DNA of 43,297 bases. It comes from Elusimicrobiota bacterium (GTDB lineage Bacteria > Elusimicrobiota > Endomicrobiia > Endomicrobiales > Endomicrobiaceae). The notes under the pieces were generated by a model. It did not search any database and was not told the DNA's origin. It was given only the letters and a program-made list of their open reading frames with translations. The stretch is taken from positions 1 to 43,297 of the forward strand of contig JAFXOB010000221.1 of assembly GCA_017529005.1 (NCBI GenBank), written 5' to 3'. The translations under genes and the position numbers were made by a program. Positions 15,447-25,198 of this stretch are shown in pieces. Position 1 is the stretch's first letter; the number at the start of each line of letters is the position of its first letter.

Positions 15447-16454
15447 ATGGCTATAAAAATAATTAAAGGTAAAAAAAGACCAAAAAAAACAGAAAACAAA
15501 ATAACAAAAAATGGAGCAAAAAAGACTGTAGGCAAAAGGTCTGTAAAAAAAGCTTCTCAAAATAAACATGTAAGATCTGTTGTTTTAACAGATTCGCCTA
15601 AAATTCCTTATGGTGTTCGTGTTTTAGTAAAACCTGAAAATAAAATTAAAGAAAAGAAAAACGAAATAAAAAAATCGATTAAAAAGATTTTCCGTAATGT
15701 TATTATATTGCTTTTTATTATTTGTTTAGCTTTTTCAAGTGTATATGCTTACAATCATTTGATGTCTTATTTATGTTCTCTTGAAAGATTTTTTATAGAA
15801 AATATAGAAGTTAACGGATGTAAAAATATTACCGAATCAGAAATAATGAACACAATTCCGTTTAAAGTCGGAGAAACGGCGATAGGAATAAATTTATGGC
15901 AATTTGAAAAAGATTTAATGAATATTAAATCTGAATTAAAAAAAGTTTCTGCTTATAGAAGGAATTGGTTCGGTAAAGGAAAGAAAATAAAAGTGGTTGT
16001 TTCTTTAACCGAAAGAGAGCCGGAAGTATTTATTTATAATAAAGGAAATAAAGAAGGATTGGATTTTGACAACAAACCTTTTAATTTAAGAGGCAATATG
16101 TCTTTAATGCAAATTCCTTTTTTGTTGTACGATACTGAACAAGACAGACAAACACTGTTACATTTTTACAAAAATCTTAAAACTTATTTTTCTGATTTAA
16201 TTCCGGAAATGAAGGAGATAAAGTTTGGTGAATTGGATGATATTGTTATAACGATGAACAACGGAACGGAAATATATTGGGGTTATCCGAAAGAAAGTAA
16301 AATAAAAGAAAAAGTTAGAAAGTTTTTTGCTATTTCAAAAGATTTAGCTAATAAAAAGCAAGGGATGGATTATATAGATTTAAGTTTTCTTGATGTAAAC
16401 AAAGATAAAGTAATAGTAAAAATTTCAAATATAAATGAAGAAGTAAAAAAATAG
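15447..16454 (+). CDS. ftsQ: FtsQ/DivIB-like cell division protein
   Basis: Bitopic divisome protein linking FtsB/L to the ring. It has a long, very basic cytoplasmic N-terminus (residues 1-83, many KK pairs), one membrane helix (about 84-101, NVIILLFIICLAFSSVYAY), a POTRA domain starting FIENIEVNGCKNITESEI (about 117-185) and the beta FtsQ domain. The 83-residue lysine-rich tail is longer than in E. coli. The start lies 1 base after the ddl stop. Identification rests on architecture and position between ddl and ftsA; the sequence itself is divergent. Confidence 0.9.
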   Translation: MAIKIIKGKKRPKKTENKITKNGAKKTVGKRSVKKASQNKHVRSVVLTDSPKIPYGVRVLVKPENKIKEKKNEIKKSIKKIFRNVIILLFIICLAFSSVYAYNHLMSYLCSLERFFIENIEVNGCKNITESEIMNTIPFKVGETAIGINLWQFEKDLMNIKSELKKVSAYRRNWFGKGKKIKVVVSLTEREPEVFIYNKGNKEGLDFDNKPFNLRGNMSLMQIPFLLYDTEQDRQTLLHFYKNLKTYFSDLIPEMKEIKFGELDDIVITMNNGTEIYWGYPKESKIKEKVRKFFAISKDLANKKQGMDYIDLSFLDVNKDKVIVKISNINEEVKK

Positions 16455-16465
16455 GAGTTTAACAG

Positions 16466-17776
16466 ATGGATAAAAATGTGTTTTTAAGTTTGGATTTGGG
16501 AACAAATTCTATTCATGGTGTATTTGCTAAATATAACGATGAAAACCAAATTGAAATTTTATCTGCGGAAACATTTGTTTCCGAAGGTGTGAAATGCGGT
16601 GCGATATCCGATATAAGTGCTGCCGAATATACGGTAGACAAATTTTTAACTAAAGCGGAAAACGAATATAATTTAAAAGAAGTTAAATTGGTATGTGCAA
16701 TAAGAGGTTCTCAAATAGAAGTTTTTAGTTCAGAAGCCGGTTTAGCATTAAAGAACAGTGATGATACTAATATCTGCAGAGTTACGGAAGAAACAATATC
16801 GGATATAAGAAACAGGTTGGAGGAAGCAAACAAACTTCCGGAAAACAAAGAAACAATAGAAATAATACCGCAACAATATAAATTAGATGATCAGGAAGTT
16901 ATAAATCCGGAAAGAATGGGCGGTAAATATTTAGAGTTATCTGCAGTGGTTGTAACCGGATTAAAAAGTTATTTAACCAATATAAGGCAGGCAACTGGTG
17001 GAGATATTTTAAGATACGGATACACGGCAATTGCAAACACTTTGGTCTCTAAAGAGGATAAAGAATACGGTTGTATTTTAGTTGATATCGGCGGAATGAC
17101 TACCGGTGTTGTTGTTTATGTTGAAGGAAAATTAAAACATGCTTTTGAACTGAATTTCGGTTCTGATTATGTTACAAGAGATATATTAAAAAAGCTAAGA
17201 ATTACTTTAAAAGAAGCAAAAGCAATAAAAGAACAATATGGTTATATTTTGGAAGACCTTATTACGAAAAATACCGAGTTTGAATATAGTGTTTTAGGAA
17301 ACCAAAAACAAAAATATACGGTAAAAGATTTAGTTGATATTATAAAACCGCAAGTTGAATTACAGTTAAGAGAAATAAACTCTGCTCTTTTAAAAAGAGG
17401 TGTAAAAGCGGACGAATTGGTAGGCGGATTTTTATTAACCGGCGGCGGCTCTTTGTTAAAAGGTATGCCTGAAGCTTTTTCAAAGTATTTTTCCACTAAC
17501 GCTAAATGTGTTAATTTTGTACATGATGATTTTGTCTATTCACAAGAAAAAAAAGAAAACTTTGACTCTGTAATTAATTCACAGGTATATACTTCATGTT
17601 TTGCAATATTAAAAAACAAAACAAAAAATTTAATGGATAACGATTACGCCGAAGGTGAAGAAGAACAGGAAGAAGAAAGTGTTTATGAAGATGAAGACGG
17701 AGAATCTGTAAGTACAACGAAAAAGATTTTGAAAAAGATTCAAGCTGCCATAAAAGCTTTTAAAAAAAATTCTTAA
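16466..17776 (+). CDS. ftsA: FtsA, actin-like membrane anchor of the Z ring
   Basis: Actin-fold ATPase that tethers FtsZ to the membrane. It has SLDLGTNSIHGVFAK (phosphate 1), LVDIGGMTTGVVVYVEG (phosphate 2) and LLTGGGSLLKGMPEAF (adenosine). The C-terminal 45 residues are an acidic linker (AEGEEEQEEESVYEDEDGE) followed by an amphipathic helix KKILKKIQAAIKAFKKN, the membrane-targeting sequence. AGGAG precedes the start. ftsZ follows after 14 bases. Confidence 0.95.
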   Translation: MDKNVFLSLDLGTNSIHGVFAKYNDENQIEILSAETFVSEGVKCGAISDISAAEYTVDKFLTKAENEYNLKEVKLVCAIRGSQIEVFSSEAGLALKNSDDTNICRVTEETISDIRNRLEEANKLPENKETIEIIPQQYKLDDQEVINPERMGGKYLELSAVVVTGLKSYLTNIRQATGGDILRYGYTAIANTLVSKEDKEYGCILVDIGGMTTGVVVYVEGKLKHAFELNFGSDYVTRDILKKLRITLKEAKAIKEQYGYILEDLITKNTEFEYSVLGNQKQKYTVKDLVDIIKPQVELQLREINSALLKRGVKADELVGGFLLTGGGSLLKGMPEAFSKYFSTNAKCVNFVHDDFVYSQEKKENFDSVINSQVYTSCFAILKNKTKNLMDNDYAEGEEEQEEESVYEDEDGESVSTTKKILKKIQAAIKAFKKNS

Positions 17777-17790
17777 CGGAGAAATGAGTT

Positions 17791-18918
17791 ATGGAAAATA
17801 TTGAAATAAGATTTCCAAATAATAATAATGAAGTAATAATTCCCGATGCAAAAATAAAAATTGTCGGCGTAGGCGGAGCCGGAACAAATGCAGTTACAAG
17901 AATGATAATGGCAAATATTACAGGCGTTAAACTTTATGCCGTAAATACTGATAACGGTAGTTTAAAAAAATCTGCCGCAGAAAACAGAGTTTCTATAGGA
18001 ACAGGATTAGGTGTCGGCGGAGATCCTGTAAAAGGAAAACAATATGCGGAAGAAGCCGTTGATAAATTTAGAGATATATTGCAAGGTGCAAATATGGTTT
18101 TTATTACTACCGGTATGGGAGGAGGAACAGGAACAGGTGCAGCTCCCGTTATTGCAAGAGTATCAAAAGAGTTAGGAATTTTAACGGTTGGTGTAGTAAC
18201 AAGACCATTTACGGCAGAAGGACCCGAAAGAGTTGAAAATGCGAAACTCGGTATAGCTGAAATGAGAGAATATACCGATGCTTTAATAGTTATTCCTAAC
18301 GACAGAATATTTACTTTGGTTGATTCAAAAACTCACTATGAAAAAGGGTTTGAAGTTATAGATGATGTGTTAAGAAGATCAATAGAATCTATTACCGATA
18401 CAATTACAAAAACCGGAACGATAAACATAGATTTTGCAGATGTTAAAGGTGTGTTATCGGATGTAGATAATGCCATTATAGGTTTGGGAGACGGGCAAAC
18501 TTTGGAAGAAGCTTTTCAAAATGCCATTACGAACAAATTTGTTGAAGGTGAAGATATAGTAGATGCACACAAAATATTGATAAATATTTCATATTCTAAT
18601 ATAAATGAGATTGCAGTCGGTGATGTCAAATATGCATACGATTATTGTGCAAAAGAATTTAGACATTATAAATCTTTAAAAGTTGGTAATATAGAAAATA
18701 ATGAACTTGACACAAAAATCAGAGTAGCAATAATAGCTTCCTTCAAGAAAGATAGTGTACAAGATACGGACAAGGAAGAAGAAGATCAATTAGGCTTATT
18801 TAAAAATAAAGATACTTCGGAAGATATAAGCAGAAATAAAAAAACAGAAGAAACAAAAAAAGAAGAAGATATTTTTTCAAAGCCGGCTTACGAAACTTAT
18901 AAACCTACAAAATTATAA
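17791..18918 (+). CDS. ftsZ: FtsZ, tubulin-like division GTPase
   Basis: Polymerises into the Z ring. GVGGAGTNAVTRMI (26-39), the tubulin signature GGGTGTG (110-116), TRPFTAEGPERVENA and the T7 loop NIDFADV (212-218) are intact. The linker after about residue 315 is short and charged (DTDKEEEDQLG...). The extreme C-terminus is EDIFSKPAYETYKPTKL rather than the common DIPxFLRxR peptide that binds FtsA and other partners, though its ED-I-x-x-PAY core may be a diverged form. ACGGAG precedes the start, and pgeF follows 5 bases after the stop. Confidence 0.97.
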   Translation: MENIEIRFPNNNNEVIIPDAKIKIVGVGGAGTNAVTRMIMANITGVKLYAVNTDNGSLKKSAAENRVSIGTGLGVGGDPVKGKQYAEEAVDKFRDILQGANMVFITTGMGGGTGTGAAPVIARVSKELGILTVGVVTRPFTAEGPERVENAKLGIAEMREYTDALIVIPNDRIFTLVDSKTHYEKGFEVIDDVLRRSIESITDTITKTGTINIDFADVKGVLSDVDNAIIGLGDGQTLEEAFQNAITNKFVEGEDIVDAHKILINISYSNINEIAVGDVKYAYDYCAKEFRHYKSLKVGNIENNELDTKIRVAIIASFKKDSVQDTDKEEEDQLGLFKNKDTSEDISRNKKTEETKKEEDIFSKPAYETYKPTKL

Positions 18919-18923
18919 ATATT

Positions 18924-19589
18924 ATGCAAAAAAATAATATTGTAATTACGGAAAAAAATTTTGAAACATTTAATTTAACCACAACAAAATATTGTGGTGA
19001 TATGAAAAATGTAAACGACAGAATTAATTTCTGTAAATCTTTCGGTATAGACTATACAAAAATAGTTTTTGCAAATCAGGTGCATGGAACATCCGTAAAA
19101 AAAGTTTCAAAACAAGATTGCGGTAAAACAATAGATTTATGTGACGGACTTATAACAAACGACAAAGATGTTATATTATGTATATTTACCGCGGATTGTA
19201 TGCCTGTTTTTTTAGCTTCAAGAGATTATTCTGTAGTTGCTATGGTGCATGCCGGATGGCGAGGTCTTGCAGGTGGTATTATTGAAAGTGCAACAATAAG
19301 ATTTTTGGAAGATTTCGGTATAAGTTCTCAAGATATTTTTGCATATATAGGTCCGCATATTTCGAAATGTTGTTATCAAGTCGGAGACGAACTGAAAAAA
19401 GCATTTAACAGATCATCCGAAGAAGAATTTTTTTCTCTTTCGGAGGAAGCACAGTCTCAAATGAAAAAAATTGGTATAAAAAGAATATTTATAAATTCTC
19501 ATTGTACATGCCACGAGTATGAAATGTTTTACTCCTACAGAAGAGATCCTACCGATAAAAGAATGATGTCACTTATTAAATGTAAATAA
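18924..19589 (+). CDS. pgeF: PgeF/YfiH-type (LACC1 family) peptidoglycan editing factor / nucleoside phosphorylase-like
   Basis: In E. coli the homologue removes wrong Ser-containing muropeptide precursors; other members phosphorylyse purine nucleosides. The copper/zinc-site residues are present: His54 (NQVHGTS), Cys92 (TADCMPVFL) and His109 (VHAGWRGLAGG), with the C-terminal SYRRDPTDKRMMSLI typical of the family. The length of 221 residues is slightly short. Its position right behind ftsZ agrees with a cell-wall role, though the family commonly sits here in many bacteria. No ribosome site is evident; it probably relies on coupling with ftsZ. Confidence 0.9.
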   Translation: MQKNNIVITEKNFETFNLTTTKYCGDMKNVNDRINFCKSFGIDYTKIVFANQVHGTSVKKVSKQDCGKTIDLCDGLITNDKDVILCIFTADCMPVFLASRDYSVVAMVHAGWRGLAGGIIESATIRFLEDFGISSQDIFAYIGPHISKCCYQVGDELKKAFNRSSEEEFFSLSEEAQSQMKKIGIKRIFINSHCTCHEYEMFYSYRRDPTDKRMMSLIKCK

Positions 19590-19601
19590 ATTTAGTATAA
19601 T
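19573..19601 (+). promoter_or_regulatory. Probable htpX promoter (weak -35)
   Basis: TATAAT at 19596-19601 is a consensus -10; the box 17 bases upstream (TTATTA) matches poorly. It lies across the pgeF stop codon. The htpX start has its own AGGAG (19622-19626). Confidence 0.4.
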
Positions 19602-19633
19602 ACAATAGATATATTGTCAATAGGAGTAAATAT

Positions 19634-20509
19634 ATGAATTCATTGAAAACATTTGTTTTATTGTTGTTGATGACAGTGTTTTTCTTGATTGTAGGTGAAC
19701 TTCTCGGCGGAGTTCAAGGTATGCAAATAGCCTTGATTTTTGCCATAATAACAAATTTCATATCTTACTTTTTTTCAGACTCAATGGTATTAGCGGCATA
19801 TAAGGCAAAGCCTGTTTTACCTGAACAAGATCCAAGATTACACAGTATTGTGTCGGAGCTTGCAATGTCTGCAAAAATTCCTACACCGAAAATTTATAAA
19901 ATAAATACGAATATGCCGAATGCTTTTGCTACGGGAAGAAACCCGCAACATGCAGCAGTTGCTGTTACCGAAGGCTTATTAAGACTTTTAGATGATAGAG
20001 AATTAAGAGGAGTTATTGCTCATGAATTGTCGCATGTAAAAAACAGAGATATTTTAATAAGTTGTATAGCTGCTACTTTAGCAGGCGCTATTATGATGCT
20101 TGTTAGAATGGGATTTTGGTTTGGCGGAGGGAGAGGAGGCAGAAATAATAATGCAATAATAGCTTTATTACTATTGATACTTGCACCTATTGCGGCAGCT
20201 CTTATTCAAATGGCAATTTCAAGATCAAGAGAATATATTGCAGATTCCGATGGCGCAAAAATTTCAGGTGATCCTTTGGCACTTGCTTCTGCTTTAAGAA
20301 AATTGGCATATGGTAATTCGAGACAAGAAAATAATGTTTCTGCAAGTACAGCACATATGTTTATAGTTAATCCTTTAAAAGGTAAAGATATACAAAATTT
20401 ATTTTCGACTCATCCTCCTATTGAAGAAAGGATTAAAAAACTTGAACAAATGGCTAATGTTTTTAGTAACAATAACAGTAAATATGATATACCGAAGGTG
20501 ATATATTAA
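19634..20509 (+). CDS. htpX: HtpX-like M48 membrane zinc metalloprotease
   Basis: Inner-membrane protease that degrades misfolded membrane proteins. Two N-terminal membrane helices (about 5-22 and 30-48) precede the catalytic HELSH (130-134). A further pair of helices follows ([18 protein letters not shown] and [20 protein letters not shown]), then [24 protein letters not shown] with the third zinc ligand Glu. The glycine-rich [10 protein letters not shown] linker is typical. The length of 291 residues is normal. Its stop overlaps the rlmN start by one base (TAATG). Confidence 0.95.
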   Translation: MNSLKTFVLLLLMTVFFLIVGELLGGVQGMQIALIFAIITNFISYFFSDSMVLAAYKAKPVLPEQDPRLHSIVSELAMSAKIPTPKIYKINTNMPNAFATGRNPQHAAVAVTEGLLRLLDDRELRGVIAHELSHVKNRDILISCIAATLAGAIMMLVRMGFWFGGGRGGRNNNAIIALLLLILAPIAAALIQMAISRSREYIADSDGAKISGDPLALASALRKLAYGNSRQENNVSASTAHMFIVNPLKGKDIQNLFSTHPPIEERIKKLEQMANVFSNNNSKYDIPKVIY

Positions 20510-21555
20510 TGTCGAAACAGAAAAAAACATTTATCCTTGATATAGAACCTCAACAATTATATTCTGTTTTAAAACCGTTTGTTTCGGAAAATTACAGAAT
20601 AAATCAAATAATACAATGGATTTATTCAAAAAAAATTTTAGATTTTGACGGATTTACAAATATATCAAAAGATATAAGAGGAAATTTAGAATCTTCTTTT
20701 ACTTTAAGAAGTTTTACAAATGTTATTAAAGACGAATCAATACTGGACGGAACAGTTAGGTATACATTCAGAACTTACGACAACAAATATATTTATGCTG
20801 TATGCTTACCTGCCGACAACAAAAAAACAGTTTGTATTTCAACTCAGGTAGGATGTCCCGTTTCATGCAATTTTTGTTTATCCGGTAAAACAAAATTTGT
20901 TAGAAATTTGTCCAGAGGTGAAATTTTAGAAGAGATATTGCACATAGAAAATGATATTAAAGAAAGAATATCCGGTGTTTTGTTTATGGGTATGGGGGAA
21001 CCTATGCTGAATTATAAAAACTTAACATCTGTAATAAAAACTTTAATATCAAAAAAAGAAATGAATATCGGTAAAAGGCACATTACAGTTTCATCTATGG
21101 GTGTAATTCCGGCAATAAAAAATCTTGCAAACGAAATGTACGGTGTTCGCTTTGCTCTTTCTTTACATGCAACAGACGATAAACAAAGAACAAAAATAAT
21201 TCCAAATAATTTTGATACAAAAATATCTGATTTGCTTAATGTATGCAAATATTATTTGAAAAAGACGAATTCAAGAGTTACAATAGAATATATTTTGTTA
21301 AAAGATTTTAATGATACTTCAACGGATGCACACAGACTTGCAAGACTTATGAAAACAGCAGGACTTGTTAATCCGAGTGTACAGGTAAATTTAATTCCGT
21401 ATAATGAAACAAACAGTTTTGATTATAAAACTCCGTTACAAGTATCAATATTAAACTTTAAAAAAATATTAAAATTGAATGGTATAACAGTAAATATTAG
21501 AGAACCTAAAGGTTTGGATATCGGCGCGGCATGCGGTCAATTAGGTAAGAAATAA
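20509..21555 (+). CDS. rlmN: RlmN, dual-specificity 23S rRNA A2503 / tRNA A37 C2-methyltransferase
   Basis: Radical SAM methyltransferase. The cluster motif CPVSCNFC places ligands at Cys116, Cys120 and Cys123; GVLFMGMGEPMLNY and the SAM-binding SLHATDD follow. The C-terminal methyl-accepting Cys342 lies in AACGQLG; the other catalytic cysteine is Cys116-region independent and expected in the same family layout. The length of 348 residues is standard. Start and htpX stop share one base, so it is translationally coupled. Confidence 0.95.
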   Translation: MSKQKKTFILDIEPQQLYSVLKPFVSENYRINQIIQWIYSKKILDFDGFTNISKDIRGNLESSFTLRSFTNVIKDESILDGTVRYTFRTYDNKYIYAVCLPADNKKTVCISTQVGCPVSCNFCLSGKTKFVRNLSRGEILEEILHIENDIKERISGVLFMGMGEPMLNYKNLTSVIKTLISKKEMNIGKRHITVSSMGVIPAIKNLANEMYGVRFALSLHATDDKQRTKIIPNNFDTKISDLLNVCKYYLKKTNSRVTIEYILLKDFNDTSTDAHRLARLMKTAGLVNPSVQVNLIPYNETNSFDYKTPLQVSILNFKKILKLNGITVNIREPKGLDIGAACGQLGKK

Positions 21556-21569
21556 AAGAGGTAAGCAGT

Positions 21570-22511
21570 ATGAAAAAGGCAATAGCATTAGGTGGTGGCG
21601 GTGCAAGAGCATTAGCTCATATCGGTGTGTTAAAAGTGTTGGAAGCAAACAAAATAAAGTTTGATTATATCACCGGAACTTCTATGGGCTCCATTATAGG
21701 AGCATTGTATGCAATGGAAGAAACTCCGGAATTGATAGAAAAAACTTTAAAAAATTATTTCTTCAATATTTTATTTTCTAAAATGAACATGCAAAAAATG
21801 CAGGATGAAAACCAAGTAACTTCTGCGAGAAGCTTAATAAGAAAAGCAAGAGAGTTTGTTAAGTACGGCTCTCAAGAAGGCGGAAATGCATTTTTATCTC
21901 ATTCTATTTTAGAAGATCTTGTTAATACCGTTATTCCCGATATGGATATTGCCGATACAAAAATACCTTTTGCTTGTGTAGCAACCGATATTACTAATGG
22001 TAAAGAAAAAATATTTACCAAAGGCTCTTTAAGAAGAATAGTGTTGGCATCTGCATCAATTCCGGGAGTATTTCCTCCGGTAAACATAGATAATGTATGG
22101 TATACCGACGGAGCACATGTAAATGTTACCCCCGTAACGGTAGCAAAAATGTTTGGTGCGGATTTTGTTTTGGCATCGGATGTTAAAAGTAAATTAAAAA
22201 CATTGGAAACATTACCTACAAACTCTAAAGATATTATGAACAGATGTAACTTTATTGCAAGTCATTTGTTTTATGAAATACTTATAAAACAAGCAGATGT
22301 TGTCATTGAACCAAACATTAAACAAATATCATGGTCTGAATTTAATAAATTTAATTTGATGGTAAATGAAGGTAAAAAAGCGGCAGAATCTAAATTGAAG
22401 GAAATAAAGAACAAATTGAAAATATATAATACTCCTGCTGCAAAATGTAAAAGATTTATTAAAAAGATATTCAAACACGATGATAGAAATTTAAAGGCAG
22501 CATTATTTTAA
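21570..22511 (+). CDS. Patatin-like phospholipase (RssA/YchK-type serine esterase)
   Basis: Serine-Asp dyad hydrolase. The oxyanion loop is GGGGARALAHIGVL (8-21), the nucleophile Ser38 is in GTSMGS and the catalytic Asp180 is in TDGAHVN. No signal peptide is present, so it is probably cytoplasmic and acts on lipid or acyl substrates; the true substrate is unknown. GAGG precedes the start, 14 bases after rlmN, and a strong terminator follows. Confidence 0.9.
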   Translation: MKKAIALGGGGARALAHIGVLKVLEANKIKFDYITGTSMGSIIGALYAMEETPELIEKTLKNYFFNILFSKMNMQKMQDENQVTSARSLIRKAREFVKYGSQEGGNAFLSHSILEDLVNTVIPDMDIADTKIPFACVATDITNGKEKIFTKGSLRRIVLASASIPGVFPPVNIDNVWYTDGAHVNVTPVTVAKMFGADFVLASDVKSKLKTLETLPTNSKDIMNRCNFIASHLFYEILIKQADVVIEPNIKQISWSEFNKFNLMVNEGKKAAESKLKEIKNKLKIYNTPAAKCKRFIKKIFKHDDRNLKAALF

Positions 22512-22530
22512 AATTTATACTTTAATATAA

Positions 22531-22565
22531 AAAAAGCAGGTAAACTAATGTTTACCTGCTTTTTT
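22531..22565. terminator. Bidirectional terminator between converging operons
   Basis: AAAAAGCAGGTAAA (22531-22544) pairs with TTTACCTGCTTTTT (22551-22564) around CTAATG. A-rich and T-rich flanks let it work for both the patatin gene (plus) and the spy-like gene (minus). Confidence 0.9.
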
Positions 22566-22576
22566 ATTATGTAAAA

Positions 22577-23101
22577 CTATTTTTTCTTACCTTTTTGTTC
22601 TTTGTTTTGTTTTTTGTCTTGTTCTTTCTTTTGATGATTTATTTTTTCCTGTTTGAAATTTTCCATTGTTTGTTTTCTGGCTTGTTCCATTCTGGAATAT
22701 TGTTCAAAAGTAAGAATGCTTCTGACATTTAATTTACTTTCAATATTTATTTTTGCAATTTCTGCATTTAATTGTTGAATTTCTTCAGATAATTTATTTA
22801 CTACATAAATATCAAATTTTTCTTTCATTAATTCTTCATCAATAGCAGTTGATTTTTCTTTTATTTGCTGTCTTAACTCTCTTTTCTTTTCTAAATCTGT
22901 TTTCATTAATTCATTTATTTTTTGTTTCTGTTCATCGGTAATCTTTAGCTCTTTGGAAATTTTTTCAAAGTCCAATTTCATTTGTTGTTGATGTTTTTGT
23001 GGCGGTTCCGGCGGTATATTACCTTTGTCACTTTTTGGTGGTGCTGCAAAAATAAAACTGCTTACAAATAATACTGATACTAAACTTACAAATTTTTTCA
23101 T
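22577..23101 (-). CDS. Spy/CpxP-like periplasmic LTXXQ-motif protein
   Basis: Small envelope-stress protein with a signal peptide (MKKFVSLVSVLFVSSFIFAA, cleavage near residue 20), a Pro/Gln segment and then long charged helices. ISKELKITDEQKQKINEL and ILTFEQYSRMEQA are the paired motifs of the Spy/CpxP fold, which forms a cradle-like dimer. The tail is Lys/Gln/Glu rich (KKEQDKKQNKEQKGKKK). It is the last gene of the tolC-macA-macB operon, 35 bases after macB, with AGGAGG before its ATG, and may sense or buffer what the pump handles. The chaperone role is inferred from the family. Confidence 0.8.
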   Translation of the reverse strand: MKKFVSLVSVLFVSSFIFAAPPKSDKGNIPPEPPQKHQQQMKLDFEKISKELKITDEQKQKINELMKTDLEKKRELRQQIKEKSTAIDEELMKEKFDIYVVNKLSEEIQQLNAEIAKINIESKLNVRSILTFEQYSRMEQARKQTMENFKQEKINHQKKEQDKKQNKEQKGKKK

Positions 23102-23136
23102 ATATCCTCCTCAAAATAAATTCAAAAGATAAACCA

Positions 23137-25092
23137 TCAATCGTATCTAAGAGCTTCAATCGGCGATAATTCCGATGCTTTCTTTGCCGGCCACAAACCG
23201 AACACTATACCTACAATTGCGGAAAAGCCTACAGATAAAACAATTGAAAAAGTAGATATAAATGTTGCCCATCCCGCAACTTTAGATACGATAACCGATA
23301 TACCTATACCTAAACTTACACCTAATATTCCGCCCAGTAACGATAATACCGATGACTCTATTAAAAACTGTAAAAGAACTGCAATTCTTGTTGCACCGAT
23401 AGCCTTCCTTAATCCTATTTCTCTGGTTCTTTCACTTACACTTACAAGCATTATATTCATAATACCTATACCACCGACTATTAACGATATACCCGCAACA
23501 GCGCCCAAAAGCATTGTCATTGTTTGAGTTGTAGATGTGAGCATTTGTATCATGTCCGACATGTTTCTTATTCTGAAAGCGTCTGCCTGTTCGGAAGTCA
23601 GTTTGTTTCTTTCAAGCATTGTTTGTAGTAAATAAGTTTCGGTTTCACTCATTTTACCATCTTGAACTTCAACGGCAACGGAAGATACATAATTTGTTCC
23701 CAATAATCTTTTCATAGCAGTATTTAAAGGAACTATCACCATATCGTCACCATCCCTATAACCTTGAGCACCTTTTACCGGTAAAATTCCTATGACTCTA
23801 AATTGTTTTCTGTTAATTTTAATATATTTGCCTACAGGATTTTCATTTCCGAAAAGGTTTTTTACTACCGTTGTTCCTATAACACAAACTTTAGCCAAAT
23901 TTTCATTTTCAGATCTTGTAAAGAATCTGCCGTATTGAGGAACAGCATTTTGTAAGTATTGATAAGCAGGAGTAGCACCGGTAATTGAAGTATTTGAATT
24001 TTTGTTACCGTAAACAACCTGCACAGAGCCATTTACATTAGGATCAATATTTTTTATTAGTTCGGTATTTGTTGCAAGAGCTTCAACATCTTTTAAATAT
24101 ATTCTTCTTGCAACTGTACCCGAAACACCACCTAACGAAATTCTTCCCGGCATCAAATATAATAAATTGGTTCCCATAGATGTTATTTGCTGTTCAAGTG
24201 CTTTTTGTGCTCCGTTACCTAAAGCTAACATGGATATAATTGAAGCAACACCTATGATTATACCAAGCATAGTTAAAATTGATCTTGTTTTGTTAGAAAT
24301 AATTGCTCTTATTGCGGAAAAAAAATTCTCTGCAAATTCGGCTATACTTAAATGTGAGCTTTCTTTTTTTATTTTTAAAGGTTTTGTATCTACTTTTTCT
24401 TTTTTCTTTTGAATTGTGTCGGATAACACTTGTCCGTCTTTAATCATTATAAGTCTGTCTGCCCATTTTGCAATATCAGGTTCGTGAGTAACCAAAATTA
24501 CACTTATACCTTTTTTGTTTAAGTCTGTTAATATTTGCATTATTTCGTTAGACTGTTTTGAAGATAAGTTTCCGGTAGGTTCATCCGCAAAAATTATTTT
24601 AGGGTCGTTTACTAAAGATCTTGCTATTGCTACTCTTTGTTGTTGTCCTCCGGAAAGTTGTGTCGGTTTATGTTCTATTCTGTCACTTAATCCTACTTCA
24701 TTAAGTAATTGTTCAGATTTCTCTTTTCTGTTTTTACCGCCGGAATATACCATAGGTAAAGCAACATTATCTGCAGCAGTCATTTTGTTTAACAAATTGT
24801 ATTGTTGGAAAACAAAACCTATAATTTTTGATCTTAAAAAAGCGGTTTGATTATCGTTAAACTTTAAAACATTTTCACCATATATTTCATATACACCATC
24901 CGTAGGTCTGTCAAGTAAACCTAATATGTGCATGAGTGTAGATTTACCCGAACCGGAAGGTCCCATAATAGCAACAAATTCACCCTCTTCAACGGTTAAA
25001 TTTATACCTTTTAAAATGTCGAGTCTGTTATCACCGACATTATAAACTTTGGTAATGTTTTTTATTTGTAATAATGGTACATGCTTTTCCAT
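23137..25092 (-). CDS. macB: MacB-type ABC transporter, fused ATPase and permease
   Basis: Mechanotransmission exporter working with an adaptor and TolC. The N-terminal ATPase has GPSGSGKST (44-52), LSGGQQQRVAIARSL and IIFADEPTGNL. After a charged linker come the first membrane helix (NKTRSILTMLGIIIGVASIISML), the large periplasmic MacB core domain (GNGAQKALEQQI...GYRDGDDMVIVPL) and three C-terminal helices with SVSERTREIGLRKAIGATR. The length of 651 residues matches MacB. The ATG has no Shine-Dalgarno; the gap to macA is filled by an 8-bp-unit repeat element. The exported substrate is unknown. Confidence 0.93.
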   Translation of the reverse strand: MEKHVPLLQIKNITKVYNVGDNRLDILKGINLTVEEGEFVAIMGPSGSGKSTLMHILGLLDRPTDGVYEIYGENVLKFNDNQTAFLRSKIIGFVFQQYNLLNKMTAADNVALPMVYSGGKNRKEKSEQLLNEVGLSDRIEHKPTQLSGGQQQRVAIARSLVNDPKIIFADEPTGNLSSKQSNEIMQILTDLNKKGISVILVTHEPDIAKWADRLIMIKDGQVLSDTIQKKKEKVDTKPLKIKKESSHLSIAEFAENFFSAIRAIISNKTRSILTMLGIIIGVASIISMLALGNGAQKALEQQITSMGTNLLYLMPGRISLGGVSGTVARRIYLKDVEALATNTELIKNIDPNVNGSVQVVYGNKNSNTSITGATPAYQYLQNAVPQYGRFFTRSENENLAKVCVIGTTVVKNLFGNENPVGKYIKINRKQFRVIGILPVKGAQGYRDGDDMVIVPLNTAMKRLLGTNYVSSVAVEVQDGKMSETETYLLQTMLERNKLTSEQADAFRIRNMSDMIQMLTSTTQTMTMLLGAVAGISLIVGGIGIMNIMLVSVSERTREIGLRKAIGATRIAVLLQFLIESSVLSLLGGILGVSLGIGISVIVSKVAGWATFISTFSIVLSVGFSAIVGIVFGLWPAKKASELSPIEALRYD

Positions 25093-25106
25093 AATTTTAG
25101 TTCATC

Positions 25107-25196
25107 GGTTTATGAGGTTATTGGTTATTTTTTAGTTGCAGTTTGCCGTTAAACCTATAACCTTATAATCCTATAATCCTATAATCTTATAACCTG
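25107..25196. repeat. 8-bp-unit palindromic element, family R copy A
   Basis: The plus-strand left arm is GGTTTATG-AGGTTATT-GGTTATTT, the core TTTTTTAGTTGCAGTTTGCCGTT, and the right arm, read on the minus strand, has five 8-bp units (AGGTTATA, AGATTATA, GGATTATA twice, AGGTTATA). It fills the macA-macB gap and abuts the macA stop codon. Confidence 0.8.
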
Positions 25197-25198
25197 TC

